NCBI GenBank assembly: GCA_006508105.1 | Contig: QKPP01000117.1 | Span: 1 to 57,545, forward strand | Reading direction: 5' to 3' | Length of the DNA: 57,545 bases | Source: Myxococcales bacterium FL481 | Lineage (GTDB): Bacteria > Myxococcota_A > Polyangia > Nannocystales > Nannocystaceae | In this document: positions 27,733 to 36,404 of the stretch, piece by piece | How positions within the stretch are numbered: position 1 is the first letter of the stretch | Layout: each line of letters opens with the position of its first letter | Notes under the pieces: generated by a model | The model's database searches: none | Seen by the model: only the letters and a program-made list of their open reading frames with translations | What the model was told of the DNA's origin: nothing | Position numbers and translations under genes: made by a program

Positions 27733-27960
27733 CTAGAACGTGAAGTGCTGCGACATGATCTCCTCGCTGTCGATGAGCTTGGGGGACGGTCGTGGTGGGA
27801 CGAAGGTCGGCACCGGCACGCCCGCCGCGTCGAGCCGTTCGGCGATGATGTCTTCGAGGTATCCGCTGACGCTTTGACCTTCCGCGTCGCAGAAGTTCTT
27901 GAGGCGCTGGTAGGTGACTCCGCGGACCGAGATGCTCCTGCGCGTTTGTCGTTTGGCCAT
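27733..27960 (-). CDS. Small ribbon-helix-helix-like DNA-binding protein
   Basis: Predicted 75 residues. The first ~45 residues fit the ribbon-helix-helix (CopG/Arc-like) pattern: a basic strand RRSISVRGVTYQRLKNFC, then turn GQSVSGYLEDIIAERL. RHH dimers usually bind operators of their own or neighbouring genes. The C-terminal 25 residues are Pro-rich and end in MSQHFTF. No toxin gene is adjacent, so this is more likely a stand-alone regulator than an antitoxin. It lies 58 bp upstream of dnaX on the same strand and downstream of an unusual structured region. Confidence 0.75.
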   Translation of the reverse strand: MAKRQTRRSISVRGVTYQRLKNFCDAEGQSVSGYLEDIIAERLDAAGVPVPTFVPPRPSPKLIDSEEIMSQHFTF

Positions 27961-28499
27961 GGTGTCTACTCCGAGGTTTCGTTTGAACCGCTACCGTGCC
28001 CGTAAACTAGGTAGATCGCGCACGCAAGCCCCATTCCACAAGATGTAGTGCCGCGGATTGTGCGCCTCTACTACATGCGGTGGACAATGGAGTGCAACGC
28101 CATGAAATGGTTGAAGAACTCGATGTTTTGGATGGGGGGGGAGATCACCTCCTGCGAACACCGCGCAGTGCAATTTCGTGCGTGTGACTTGCGCACGAGA
28201 AGATCTCGGGGATCTCCTCCCCGCAGCGGATGTCACGCCGAGCGTCGATCCGTGCGGTCGATGGACCCGTCCGCGGACGCAGCCTGCGACGCCTCTTCCG
28301 CGGTCTAGCCGGAGCTGCGAACCTCGTGTTCGGTGCTTGTGGGCGGCGCGGCGATCCCACCTTGCCGGGGCCGGCCACGGCGTGACGCGTGGGGCGTTCG
28401 GGTCGGGGACGGCGCGGTTCGAGTGCGTTGGAGCGGGTTGCACGAAACCCGGGATCGCCGTGCTGGCGTCACGTGAGCGCCTGTGCCACACCAGGCCGT
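27961..28499. other. Gene-free, locally lower-GC region with hairpins
   Basis: These 539 bp separate the RHH gene (minus) from the aminotransferase (plus). About 28000-28200 is visibly poorer in GC than the rest of the window and contains consecutive hairpins (28031-28113) and a run of eight G (28133-28140). Open frames cross it but none resembles a known protein. Promoters for both flanking genes must lie here; I could not pinpoint them. Confidence 0.5.
28031..28113. ncRNA. Candidate structured RNA: two consecutive hairpins
   Basis: Hairpin 1 spans 28031-28090. CCATT (28031-28035) pairs with AATGG (28086-28090), CCAC (28036-28039) with GTGG (28080-28083), and, across a symmetric 3x3 internal loop, ATGTAGT (28043-28049) with ACTACAT (28070-28076). 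This gives 16 pairs closing a 20-base loop. Hairpin 2 (28094-28113) pairs CCAT with ATGG around a GAA triloop, extended by CAA/TTG. The element could be a leader of the RHH gene (minus strand, 70 bp upstream) or an independent RNA. The strand is undecided. Confidence 0.4.
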
Positions 28500-29723
28500 A
28501 TGCAGGACCAGCGCTGGCCGACTTACGCCCCCCGAAACATCGTCTTGGAAGGCGCGGCCGACGACCATCCGCGGGGCAGTTTGCGGGTGCGCGCCGAAGA
28601 CGGAAGGGTGTTTCTCGATGCGATCGGTGGCATTGGCTGTTGTCCCATCGGTCACGCTCATCCGGCCTGGCGCGACGCCATTACCCAGCAGCTCGGGGCC
28701 ATTGCGGCCGTGGCGAACACCTTTTGGACCCGGCCGCAACAGCAGCTCGCGCGGCGCTTGTCCGAGTTGTTCGGCATCGCCAACGGTCAGGCGTTCTTGT
28801 GTAATTCGGGGACGGAAGCGACCGAGGCCGCGATCAAGCTGGTCGTCCGGGCCACGGGTCGCGACACCATCGTTGCGTTCCAGCGGGCGTTTCACGGACG
28901 AACCCTGGGGGCGATCGCGCTAACCGCCAAACCGGAGTACCGCACTCCCTACGTCGGGACGCCGGAAGACAGCGGCGATGAGCCTCGCTTCTCGCAATCG
29001 CGGGTACGTCGATTGCCGTTCAACGACATCGAGGCGCTGCGCGAGGTATTCGCCGATGAGGGCGAGCGGATCGCCGCGGTGTTTCTAGAGCCAATTCAAG
29101 GGGAGGGTGGGATCTTTCCCGCGACCAAGTCATTTTTGCTCGAGGCGCGAGAGCTGTGCTCGCGCCACGGCGCGTTGCTCGGCCTCGACGAGATCCAGTC
29201 GGGTAGCGGACGCACGGGGCGTTGGACCGCGTGGCAATCCATCGTAGGCGACGACGCGGCGCCAGACGTCATCTGGTTGGCCAAAGCGCTTGGCGGTGGC
29301 TTTCCCATCGGGGCCTGCCTCGCCCGGCCCGACCTCGCCCAACACATGCGCCCCGGTACCCACGGCAGCACCTTTGGCGGCAATCCCCTGGCCTGTGCCG
29401 CCGCCCTCGCGACGTTGCGGATCATTGAGGAGGAGGGACTCTTGGACGCGGCCGCGGCTCAGTGGCCCACGCTGCAGCGTCTTGCGGCGGAGCGTCCGAT
29501 CGCAGGGGTCACCGAGCTACGCGGTTGCGGGGCGATGTTGGGGATTCAGATCGGTCCTCCCGAGGAGCAGCGCGCCAAGGCCGTCGGCGCCGCGCTGAGC
29601 GACGCCGGCGTGCTGACCACCGTCTGTGGAGGACACACGCTGCGACTGCTCTTCCCCTACCGGGCGGGCGCCGAGGAACTGTCGACCGTCTGGGAGGCCA
29701 TCCGCGGCGCGTTGGCCTCCTGA
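28500..29723 (+). CDS. Class III PLP-dependent aminotransferase, ArgD-like
   Basis: Predicted 407 residues from ATG 28500. It is a fold-type I aminotransferase: SGTEATE (103-109) binds the PLP phosphate, Asp230 in LGLDEIQSG contacts the pyridine nitrogen, and Lys262 in LAKALGGGFP forms the Schiff base. Overall pattern and length match acetylornithine/succinylornithine aminotransferase, but related omega-aminotransferases (GABA, ornithine, lysine) look alike and no other arginine gene is adjacent. The name is therefore left open. An upstream in-frame start would add 37 unlikely residues. The next gene is a MATE exporter, 162 bp downstream. Confidence 0.85.
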   Translation: MQDQRWPTYAPRNIVLEGAADDHPRGSLRVRAEDGRVFLDAIGGIGCCPIGHAHPAWRDAITQQLGAIAAVANTFWTRPQQQLARRLSELFGIANGQAFLCNSGTEATEAAIKLVVRATGRDTIVAFQRAFHGRTLGAIALTAKPEYRTPYVGTPEDSGDEPRFSQSRVRRLPFNDIEALREVFADEGERIAAVFLEPIQGEGGIFPATKSFLLEARELCSRHGALLGLDEIQSGSGRTGRWTAWQSIVGDDAAPDVIWLAKALGGGFPIGACLARPDLAQHMRPGTHGSTFGGNPLACAAALATLRIIEEEGLLDAAAAQWPTLQRLAAERPIAGVTELRGCGAMLGIQIGPPEEQRAKAVGAALSDAGVLTTVCGGHTLRLLFPYRAGAEELSTVWEAIRGALAS

Positions 29724-29885
29724 GAACGGGCGGCCACGCAAGGGGGATCACCAGGCTCGGCCTGCCCGTGGCGACCCACGGATCGCTGAACTCGCCGCGT
29801 TCTTTTTGGGCGAGAGTGGCCCGACATCGAGTTGCTTGCGAGTTGCGCCTAGGGTAAGTGGGCGGGGCCGTACGAGGACCGACGC

Positions 29886-31313
29886 GTGAACCTCACGGAC
29901 TTGCCCGATCATCCACCGCGCATTTTGAAGCTGCGGCCCGAGGCGCCGCTGGTCAAGCGCGTGCTGTACCTGGGCAGCTTCGTCATGCTCGCCATGGTCA
30001 CGCAGTTCTTTGTGAACGCGGCCGATAGCATGATGGTTGGGCGGCTCGAGCCCGCCGAGGCGACGGCTTCGCAAGCCGCGTTGGGGTTAGGCATGCCGCT
30101 GTTTTGGGCGGTTGGCGGATTCTTCTCGGCGATCAGCTACGGCACGCAGGCGATGACGGCTCGTCGTTTCGCCGAGCGGCGTCGGGCGCGAGCGGGACAG
30201 GTGCTGTTCAACAGCATCTTGGTCGCGATCGTCTCCGGCGCGCTTGGCAGCATCATCGGCTACACGTTGGCCCCGCTGGCGGTCGATTTCCTCGCGGAGG
30301 CCAGCCACAAGCAACGGGAGCTCGCCGCCGCGTACACACAGATCCGGGCCCTAGGGGTGGCGGGCATGGTGATGACGTTCAGCTACAAGGCGTTCTTCGA
30401 CGGGATCGGCCGCACGTACGTGCACCTGATCGCTGCCGCCGCGATGAACCTGATCAACGTGGTCCTCAACTACATGTTGATCTACGGGGTGGACGACCTC
30501 GGCATTCCGCAGCTCGGTCTGCATGGCGCGGCCTGGGCATCGACCATGAGCACCTACCTCGGGCTGGCGATCATGGTGGCGGTGAGTGTTCGGCGGCGCT
30601 ACCGGGGACGGTTTATGATCTATCGGCCCGCGCATCTCGACGTGACCGTGATGCGGACCATCGTGCGGTTGATGCTGCCCTCCGGTTCGGCCAGCGTGAT
30701 CCTGATGACGGGGTTTTTGTTGTTCATGAAGTTCGTGGGCCAAATCGACGCGGCGGCGGGCGGAGAGTCCAACACCTACTCCGCTGCGACGGCGGCGATC
30801 ATGAACACGGCCGCACTGTGTTTCATGCCGCTGCTCGCGTTCGGCACGGCGACCGCGACGGCGGTGAGCCAGAGCCTGGGCGCCGGCAAGGCGAATCTCG
30901 CGGCACGGTACGGGTGGGAATCGGTGCGGGTCGGCCTCATCGCGGTGACCGTCGTGGGCCTCGTCTTTTGGGTCTTCCCCGAGCACATCATTGCCATCTG
31001 GGCGCCAAACGACCCGGCGGTCGTCAAGGCGGGTGTGTCCTCCCTCAAGCTTGTTGCAACGTGTTTGCCCATGATGGTGCTCGGGCTTGTCTTGTCGCAG
31101 GCCCTCTATGGCGCGGGCGCAAACCTGTACGTCATGGTGGCCGAGGGATTCCTTCACGTGGGGGTGCTCGTCCCGCTCAGCTGGTTGCTGGGTCCCCAGT
31201 TGGGCTTTGGGATGGAGGGTGTGTGGACCGCGGCGGTGGTCTACGTCAACTGCCTGGGCATCGCGATGGGATTGAAATTCCTCAGCAGCGGTTGGCGCAA
31301 GATCCGCATCTAG
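29886..31313 (+). CDS. MATE family multidrug/cation efflux transporter
   Basis: Predicted 475 residues from GTG 29886. Twelve hydrophobic helices in two pseudo-symmetric halves are visible, with the family pattern NAADSMMVGRLEP in the first helix pair, AAAMNLINVVLNYMLIYG near the end of the first half, and ATATAVSQSLGAGK in the second. MATE proteins export cationic drugs or metabolites using Na+ or H+ gradients. The ~20-residue N-terminus is cytoplasmic. The substrate cannot be deduced. Confidence 0.92.
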   Translation: MNLTDLPDHPPRILKLRPEAPLVKRVLYLGSFVMLAMVTQFFVNAADSMMVGRLEPAEATASQAALGLGMPLFWAVGGFFSAISYGTQAMTARRFAERRRARAGQVLFNSILVAIVSGALGSIIGYTLAPLAVDFLAEASHKQRELAAAYTQIRALGVAGMVMTFSYKAFFDGIGRTYVHLIAAAAMNLINVVLNYMLIYGVDDLGIPQLGLHGAAWASTMSTYLGLAIMVAVSVRRRYRGRFMIYRPAHLDVTVMRTIVRLMLPSGSASVILMTGFLLFMKFVGQIDAAAGGESNTYSAATAAIMNTAALCFMPLLAFGTATATAVSQSLGAGKANLAARYGWESVRVGLIAVTVVGLVFWVFPEHIIAIWAPNDPAVVKAGVSSLKLVATCLPMMVLGLVLSQALYGAGANLYVMVAEGFLHVGVLVPLSWLLGPQLGFGMEGVWTAAVVYVNCLGIAMGLKFLSSGWRKIRI

Positions 31314-31329
31314 AGCTACTTGCCGACGG

Positions 31330-32628
31330 ATGACTTTGTCTATCATCCGGTCGATGCGCCCTCTTGCCTCCGTCGTCCTGTTCTCGCTCGCTTCGCTTCC
31401 TGCCACGGCGACCGCTCATCCGTTTGCGACGCGGGCCGTGGACGCGTCGGTCATCGCCGGTTCGCCAGCCGTCCGCGGGTTTTTTGCGGGGGCGCGGGTC
31501 GACGCAAACCACGCAGCCATTCGCGGCGAGTGGCTCGAGCCGGAAGGCGCCGACGAGGATGATGACGAGGAGCTGACGGACGACGAAGAGGAGCTGACGG
31601 ACGATGACGAAGACGCGGAGCCGGAAGGCCCCGACGCGGACGAGGGTGATGACGAGGCGATCGATGATGCTGGTGACGCGCCCGTCAATGAACCCGTTGC
31701 TTCCGCGTCAGACGAGCGCGGCTCGTCTGGCGGGGGGGCGCCGGGCCAGTACAACGCGCATGGGGTGGGGATGCGAGTCGGTCTGACCATGGTGCCGACG
31801 TGGATCTTGACCCGGTTCCTCGCCTCCCACACGAACGCGCTGTGCCGCGGCGAGTCCATTGGGGGGTTCGCCGCAGATCGAGGTCTGACCAAGCAAGACG
31901 GCTGCAACTACTACATCGGCGGCGAGTACATCTACCGCAAGTCTCGCACCTTCGACATCGTCGCCACGGTTGGCTACCAACGGGCTCGCTTGCCCGACGG
32001 ATTGTGGCTCGACGCCGACGAGTGGGCCGACGACTGTCAAGCCCACGATGGTGAGAAGTGCAACCTTGCCGCCGCGGACTACACCGAAGTCGACATGGGA
32101 TTCGTCTTCGTCCAGGCGGACTTCATCGGCCGCCTTCCCGTGATCCGCACCCCCAACTACGAGCTCGCCATTGGCGGAGGTGGAGGCGTTGGCCTCGGGA
32201 TCCTGGTCGGCGATGGGGTGCACCAAACCCCGCTCGGCAACGACGCGGTCGAAGCGGGTGCGTGCCAGACCTTCGACGATCTCTCGGATTTTACTCGCTG
32301 CACACCGGCGTGGTTCGATGACCCGGACATTGACCAAGACGGTGACGGAAGTGCGATCGGCGACACCGAACCGCCGGACGATGCGACAGCAGGCGAAGAC
32401 CTGTACGCCAACTGCACGGCGGATGACTGCAGCGTCGCGGATCTCAACGCGTTCGGTAGCCGCCTCGAACAGGAGGACGTTCCGGCGGTCATCCCCGTGA
32501 TCAATCTCGTCGTGAGCGCCCGCATGGTCATCAAAGACTCGTTGGGGCTCGTCCTCAGCGGCGGATTCAACACCGGGTTCTACTTCGGGGGCGGTGTTCA
32601 GTATTTCTTCGGCGGCGGCGGCAAGTAG
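31330..32628 (+). CDS. Secreted protein with acidic linker and probable outer-membrane beta domain
   Basis: Predicted 432 residues; ATG 31354 is an alternative start. An N-terminal signal peptide ends near TATAHP. Residues ~70-120 are an Asp/Glu-rich stretch (DDDEELTDDEEELTDDDED) with a short internal duplication, likely binding divalent cations. From ~135 the pattern is amphipathic strands with aromatic girdle residues (NYYIGGEYIYRKSRTF, VFVQADFIGRLPV) and a C-terminus FYFGGGVQYFFGGGGK, as expected for an outer-membrane barrel. A second Asp-rich, calcium-like segment DPDIDQDGDGSAIGDTE lies near 330. Several Cys may form disulfides. No family recognised. Confidence 0.7.
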   Translation: MTLSIIRSMRPLASVVLFSLASLPATATAHPFATRAVDASVIAGSPAVRGFFAGARVDANHAAIRGEWLEPEGADEDDDEELTDDEEELTDDDEDAEPEGPDADEGDDEAIDDAGDAPVNEPVASASDERGSSGGGAPGQYNAHGVGMRVGLTMVPTWILTRFLASHTNALCRGESIGGFAADRGLTKQDGCNYYIGGEYIYRKSRTFDIVATVGYQRARLPDGLWLDADEWADDCQAHDGEKCNLAAADYTEVDMGFVFVQADFIGRLPVIRTPNYELAIGGGGGVGLGILVGDGVHQTPLGNDAVEAGACQTFDDLSDFTRCTPAWFDDPDIDQDGDGSAIGDTEPPDDATAGEDLYANCTADDCSVADLNAFGSRLEQEDVPAVIPVINLVVSARMVIKDSLGLVLSGGFNTGFYFGGGVQYFFGGGGK

Positions 32629-32672
32629 GCCGCTCGTCGCCGTGCGGCCGGTTCGCGTCCGTGGCGCAGAGA

Positions 32673-32756
32673 AAAGTGCCCCGAGCACCCGTGGCCCCGT
32701 TACCGTTGCTACCTTCCGGTCCTGGCGGAGTTGGCGGGGCCGACGTCGCCCGGGGC
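32673..32756 (-). ncRNA. ffs: Signal recognition particle RNA, bacterial small type (4.5S)
   Basis: On the minus strand the conserved domain IV is clear: GGACCGGAAGGTAGCAACGG, containing the GGAAG tetraloop region and the asymmetric A/C-rich loop that bind Ffh. The ends pair: GCCCCGGG near 32749-32756 with CTCGGGGC near 32678-32685. A short T run (ACTTTTC) follows the 3' end and probably terminates transcription. Ends are approximate to a few bases. The RNA pairs with Ffh for cotranslational membrane targeting. It is convergent with the outer-membrane-like protein gene and lies just downstream of two tRNA-Ser genes. Confidence 0.93.
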
Positions 32757-32792
32757 ATAAGCCCGCTAGAAGCGGAATCGTCGGCTAGTTGT

Positions 32793-32880
<88 letters not shown>

Positions 32881-32940
32881 AAGTTCGATCAGGCGCTCGG
32901 AAGCGCGCTGTCGGCGAATCGACACGGTTCGTCATGTGGT

Positions 32941-33028
<88 letters not shown>

Positions 33029-33377
33029 GGGGAGCGGGCGCGGACCATACCAGGTTTTGCGTCCCGTGGAAGCGGCTGGCCTGCGTGGGCGTCGGCCCGG
33101 TGCGAAATGCGCCATCTGCGGCGCGCGCAGGCTGGCGGCGGGGTCGGTGCGGGAGGTTGCGCGATCGCGCTGGCCTTTTAGGTGCGACGCCTCGATTCGC
33201 GGGAGCCCAGCCGCCCGGCGTTGCGCCAAGTGGCCTCGAGCCGTCCGCTGGAGAGCCACCAGTGTCTCGCGCCGTCGCGTCAAGCTTTCCATTTGCGGCG
33301 CAAGGGCGACATGGCGGCCCATCCGGGAAGCGAGGGCGGTCGGTCGGGTGTACGCGAGGTAAGCTCGAGTCTACGCC
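33029..33377. other. Intergenic region upstream of tRNA-Ser and a small ORF
   Basis: 349 bp between the divergent tRNA-Ser(CGA) gene and the small protein at 33378. No coding frame with recognisable character is seen. It must hold the tRNA promoter (minus) and the promoter of the 33378 gene (plus). No repeats or hairpins stood out. Confidence 0.4.
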
Positions 33378-33659
33378 ATGCCTTATGTCGAGTACGCGTG
33401 CGAGGGTCGCCTCCTCTTTCGCACGGAGACGACCGAAGCCGCTCAGTTCGTTCCCCGCATCCACGAGATCGTGGTCATCGACGAAGAACCGTACCAGGTG
33501 GTCGATGTTGAGTACTGGGCTCGCCGTTTGGGACCGGCCGATCGACGACTCGTTTGGCCTACTGTCTACGTGATACCAGTCAAGGCCGAGGACTGGGAGC
33601 GACGCTTGGAACGACGGCGATTGGTCGAGCCCCAGGGGCAGCCACCGATCCGCTATTGA
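33378..33659 (+). CDS. Small uncharacterised protein
   Basis: Predicted 93 residues, unrecognised. The N-terminus MPYVEYACEGRLLFRTETTE and the motif EIVVIDEEPYQVVDVEYW suggest a compact beta-rich fold; the C-terminus is Arg/Glu-rich. No signal peptide or membrane segment. It is followed after 31 bp, across a small hairpin, by the acyltransferase gene on the same strand. Codon use resembles its neighbours, so it is probably real. Confidence 0.6.
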   Translation: MPYVEYACEGRLLFRTETTEAAQFVPRIHEIVVIDEEPYQVVDVEYWARRLGPADRRLVWPTVYVIPVKAEDWERRLERRRLVEPQGQPPIRY

Positions 33660-33662
33660 TCC

Positions 33663-33678
33663 GCGGCAGTGTTGCCGC
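33663..33678 (+). terminator. Small hairpin between two plus-strand genes
   Basis: GCGGCA and TGCCGC form a perfect 6-bp stem with a GTGT loop, directly after the stop of the small protein and 12 bp before the acyltransferase start. There is no T run, so it may be a weak terminator or attenuator, or may affect translation of the next gene. Confidence 0.3.
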
Positions 33679-33690
33679 CATAACCTCTGG

Positions 33691-34557
33691 ATGTCCGCGC
33701 TGAGCTATGAGCGGGTGGTCGCGCTGCTGCCAGAGTGCGAGCGTGCTCGCGTGGAGTCCTACTGTCGAGACCGAACGAAGGCCGAGCCGGACGTCTACTC
33801 GGGTGAGGTCGAGCCCCTCGTACTGGCCTACGCCATCGGCTTTTGGCTCCACCGACACTACTTCCGCGTTCGCTCCTCCGGCGTTGAGAATCTGCCCGGG
33901 CACGGCGCCGCGGTGATCGTCGCGAATCATAGCGGCGTGCTGCCGTTCGACGCCGCGATGTTGGGGGTCGACATTTTTCGCCACAGTGAACCGTCGAGGG
34001 TCCTCCACTACATGGTGGACCACTTCGCCTATCGCTGGCCTTACCTGGGCACGTTGTTTCGCGCTCTCGGACAGCTGGCCGGCACTCGTCGCAACTTCGA
34101 TGGACTCGTGGAGTCGGGTCACCTTATCGGCGTTTTCCCCGAAGGGGCCAAGGCGCTGGGGAAGCCGGCGTCGCAGCGCTATGAACTGTTTCCGTTCAGT
34201 CCCGGGCATGTTGAGCTCGCCGCGCGACACCGCGTGCCCGTCGTGCCGGTGGGAATCGTCGGAGCCGAGGAACAGCAGACGATGCTGACCAATCTGCGGC
34301 CACTGGCGAGGGCGTTGCGATTGCCGTATTTCCCCATTACCACCACGTTTCCGTGGTTCGGGCCCCTTGGACTGCTGCCCAAGCCGGTACGCTACTATCT
34401 CAGCTACGGCGAACCGCTCGCCATCGACCCCGCGACGACGCGAAGCATGCGGGTGCGCACCGAACAGGTGGCCCGTGTCCGCCGGGCCGTGCAAGATCTG
34501 GTCACTACTGGCCTCGCTCGACGGCGTTCCCCGGCCGCAGCGCCGGAGGCCCCATGA
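33691..34557 (+). CDS. PlsC-family phospholipid/glycerol acyltransferase
   Basis: Predicted 288 residues. It carries the acyltransferase motifs NHSGVLPFDAAM (79-90, His80 and Asp87, the HSG-LP-D variant of this subfamily) and FPEGAKALGK (~149-158), plus a third block VVPVGIVGAEE. Such enzymes usually acylate lysophosphatidate or related lipids at the inner membrane. The stop overlaps the next start as ATGA, so the enzyme is translationally coupled to an SDR-family protein. The acceptor lipid is unknown. Confidence 0.88.
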   Translation: MSALSYERVVALLPECERARVESYCRDRTKAEPDVYSGEVEPLVLAYAIGFWLHRHYFRVRSSGVENLPGHGAAVIVANHSGVLPFDAAMLGVDIFRHSEPSRVLHYMVDHFAYRWPYLGTLFRALGQLAGTRRNFDGLVESGHLIGVFPEGAKALGKPASQRYELFPFSPGHVELAARHRVPVVPVGIVGAEEQQTMLTNLRPLARALRLPYFPITTTFPWFGPLGLLPKPVRYYLSYGEPLAIDPATTRSMRVRTEQVARVRRAVQDLVTTGLARRRSPAAAPEAP

Positions 34558-35537
34558 CGTCGCCCGGTCTGGCCCGCGCGGGCCTGCGGCGAGTCCTGGT
34601 GACGGGCCTGGAACGACGCATCGCCGCCGCCGTCATCGATCACCTTCTCGAGCACGCCGGCGTGGAGTTGATCCTAGGCGTCTCCCGAGGCTCGTGTCCC
34701 CCATGGCTGGTGGGTCACGACCCCGCCCGATTCGTTCACACCACCGCTGACCTGCGACGCCGTCGGGACGTGGAGAACCTGTTTTTGCTCGAGCTCGTGC
34801 GCGAACGCTCGATCGATTCGGTGATTCACCTCGCGCTGGAAGGCGACCCGCTCGGGTACGATCTGGAGCGGCATCGGTTCAACGTCGCCTCCACGCGTCA
34901 GACGTTGGCCGTCGCGCGGGCCAACGGCGTGGGAAAGTACGTGTTCTTGTCGAGTGACGCCGTGTACGTCGTCGGCCCCCGTACCGACGCGAAGGTCAAC
35001 GAGGACAGTGAGCTCAACCTCGCACCGGGGACGCACCCCGTCGTGCGCGACATGATCGACGCCGAGTTTTTGTGTCGAGCCAAAATGGACGACCCCGACT
35101 GCGAGATCGTCGTACTGCGCCACAGCGGGGTGATTGGAGGTGGTGTCGTCTCGGGGATCAACTTGCTTTTGGAAAGCGACCCGCCCGTGTTGCCAGTCGG
35201 GTTCGATCCGCTGATGAACCCGTGCTCTGTCCAAGAACTGGCGGTGGCGGTGGCTCGCGCGACCTTGCGCCACGGCAAGGGCGTGTACAATGTCGCGGGC
35301 GCGACCACGGCGACGCTCTCGTCGCTGCTCGACGCACATGGTGTTCGTCCCCGTCGGGTGCCGGGTTTCGCGTTGCGAGCGATCAACCGTACCCAGCGAT
35401 TCTTGGGTCAGACCCGCTATCACGCGGAGTACCACCCGGGTCGATTGCACTATGGACTGGTGTTGGACGATGCGCGATTCCACCACGTGTTCCCGACAGA
35501 CGCCCTGCGCGAGTCGGACGCGGGCGTCGAGTCGTAG
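34554..35537 (+). CDS. Extended SDR / NAD-dependent epimerase-like protein
   Basis: Predicted 327 residues from the ATG overlapping the acyltransferase stop. The N-terminal Rossmann segment RRVLVTGLERRIAAAVIDHL resembles NAD-binding epimerases, but the usual GxxGxxG is altered (TGLERR). YVFLSSDAVYVV is the expected Ser-containing strand, though the YxxxK pair is not obvious. Asp/His-rich sequences toward the C-terminus vary from true epimerases. Coupling to an acyltransferase points to lipid modification or a nucleotide-sensing role. Enzymatic activity is uncertain. Confidence 0.75.
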   Translation: MTSPGLARAGLRRVLVTGLERRIAAAVIDHLLEHAGVELILGVSRGSCPPWLVGHDPARFVHTTADLRRRRDVENLFLLELVRERSIDSVIHLALEGDPLGYDLERHRFNVASTRQTLAVARANGVGKYVFLSSDAVYVVGPRTDAKVNEDSELNLAPGTHPVVRDMIDAEFLCRAKMDDPDCEIVVLRHSGVIGGGVVSGINLLLESDPPVLPVGFDPLMNPCSVQELAVAVARATLRHGKGVYNVAGATTATLSSLLDAHGVRPRRVPGFALRAINRTQRFLGQTRYHAEYHPGRLHYGLVLDDARFHHVFPTDALRESDAGVES

Positions 35538-35550
35538 CTCGCCGAGAGCA

Positions 35551-36300
35551 TCACCCGCGAAAGGCGTCTTTTTGGGCGCGAAGCGCCGCCAGGTGCTCCC
35601 CGTTTCGCGCTCGTGCGAAGGGGTTAGTGGCGCGCTCGAGGGCAACCGTGGTCGGAGTCGTCACCTCCGCAAGCTGGTGGAGTCGTTCCCCGATGGCCGC
35701 GTTGTGGGGCTCGACCACCCGCGCGAAACGAAGGTTGCTCGCGGTGTACTCGTGGCCGAACCACAGCTTGGTCTGCCCCGGCAGTCCGACGAGCGCTTGG
35801 AGGCTGCGGTGCATTTGCTCGGGCGTGCCTTCAAATAGCCGTCCGCAGCCCGCCGCGAACAGGGTATCGCCGGTGAATACGTGACCGGCTCCGTCATCGG
35901 GCAGCCACCACGCCACGGCGCCCAGCGTGTGGCCGGGGATCCATCGCGCGCGCACGCGTCGGCCGGCGACTTCCAAGGCGGTCTCGGCAAACGCGTCGCC
36001 GTCCACGTCCACGGCCAACGTGAGTCCCGGAATGCGATCCTTGTCGTGGCGATGGGCGGCCACCCACGGCGCGGCCTCTCCGTAGCGCGTCGCAAATTCG
36101 ACGATGTCAGCGACGCCGCCAACATGGTCGTGGTGATGGTGGGTCAGTAGAACGCCGCGCAGCGCGAGTCGCCGGGCGCCGAGGAAATCGGTGATGGGCG
36201 GTCCCTCCGAGGGATCCACAATCCAAACCTCGTGTTCGGTCGTGACGGCGTACGCGTAGTTGTCTCGCAGACAGGGGATCGGCGTGACACAGATGGACAT
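35551..36300 (-). CDS. gloB: Hydroxyacylglutathione hydrolase (glyoxalase II)
   Basis: Predicted 249 residues, metallo-beta-lactamase fold. The dinuclear metal motif THHHHDH spans 53-59; further ligands sit in GHTLGAV, FTGDTLF and WFGHEYT. The C-terminal glutathione-binding part (ERATNPFARA) matches GloB. It hydrolyses S-lactoylglutathione to lactate in methylglyoxal detoxification. It is convergent with the SDR gene, with 13 bp between stops. Confidence 0.93.
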   Translation of the reverse strand: MSICVTPIPCLRDNYAYAVTTEHEVWIVDPSEGPPITDFLGARRLALRGVLLTHHHHDHVGGVADIVEFATRYGEAAPWVAAHRHDKDRIPGLTLAVDVDGDAFAETALEVAGRRVRARWIPGHTLGAVAWWLPDDGAGHVFTGDTLFAAGCGRLFEGTPEQMHRSLQALVGLPGQTKLWFGHEYTASNLRFARVVEPHNAAIGERLHQLAEVTTPTTVALERATNPFARARNGEHLAALRAQKDAFRG

Positions 36301-36404
36301 GTGAGAACAGCCTACGCAGTTCGTCAGGAGAGACCAGCTGAAACAGCGACGCCGCGACGACCGTACAGCCTTCGGTTCGCCGCGGCGTGAAGATGCGTGC
36401 TCGG

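Noticed and set aside
27733-27960. RHH protein as an antitoxin
   Set aside because: No adjacent small toxin gene; the neighbours are dnaX and a gene-free region.
28048-28308. 86-codon plus-strand frame in the lower-GC island
   Set aside because: No protein signature, Arg-rich second half, and the DNA is better explained by hairpins; may at most be a relic.
30104-31333. 409-codon frame on the same strand as the MATE gene
   Set aside because: Out-of-frame reading of the transporter; Arg/Gly/His-rich and lacking membrane helices.
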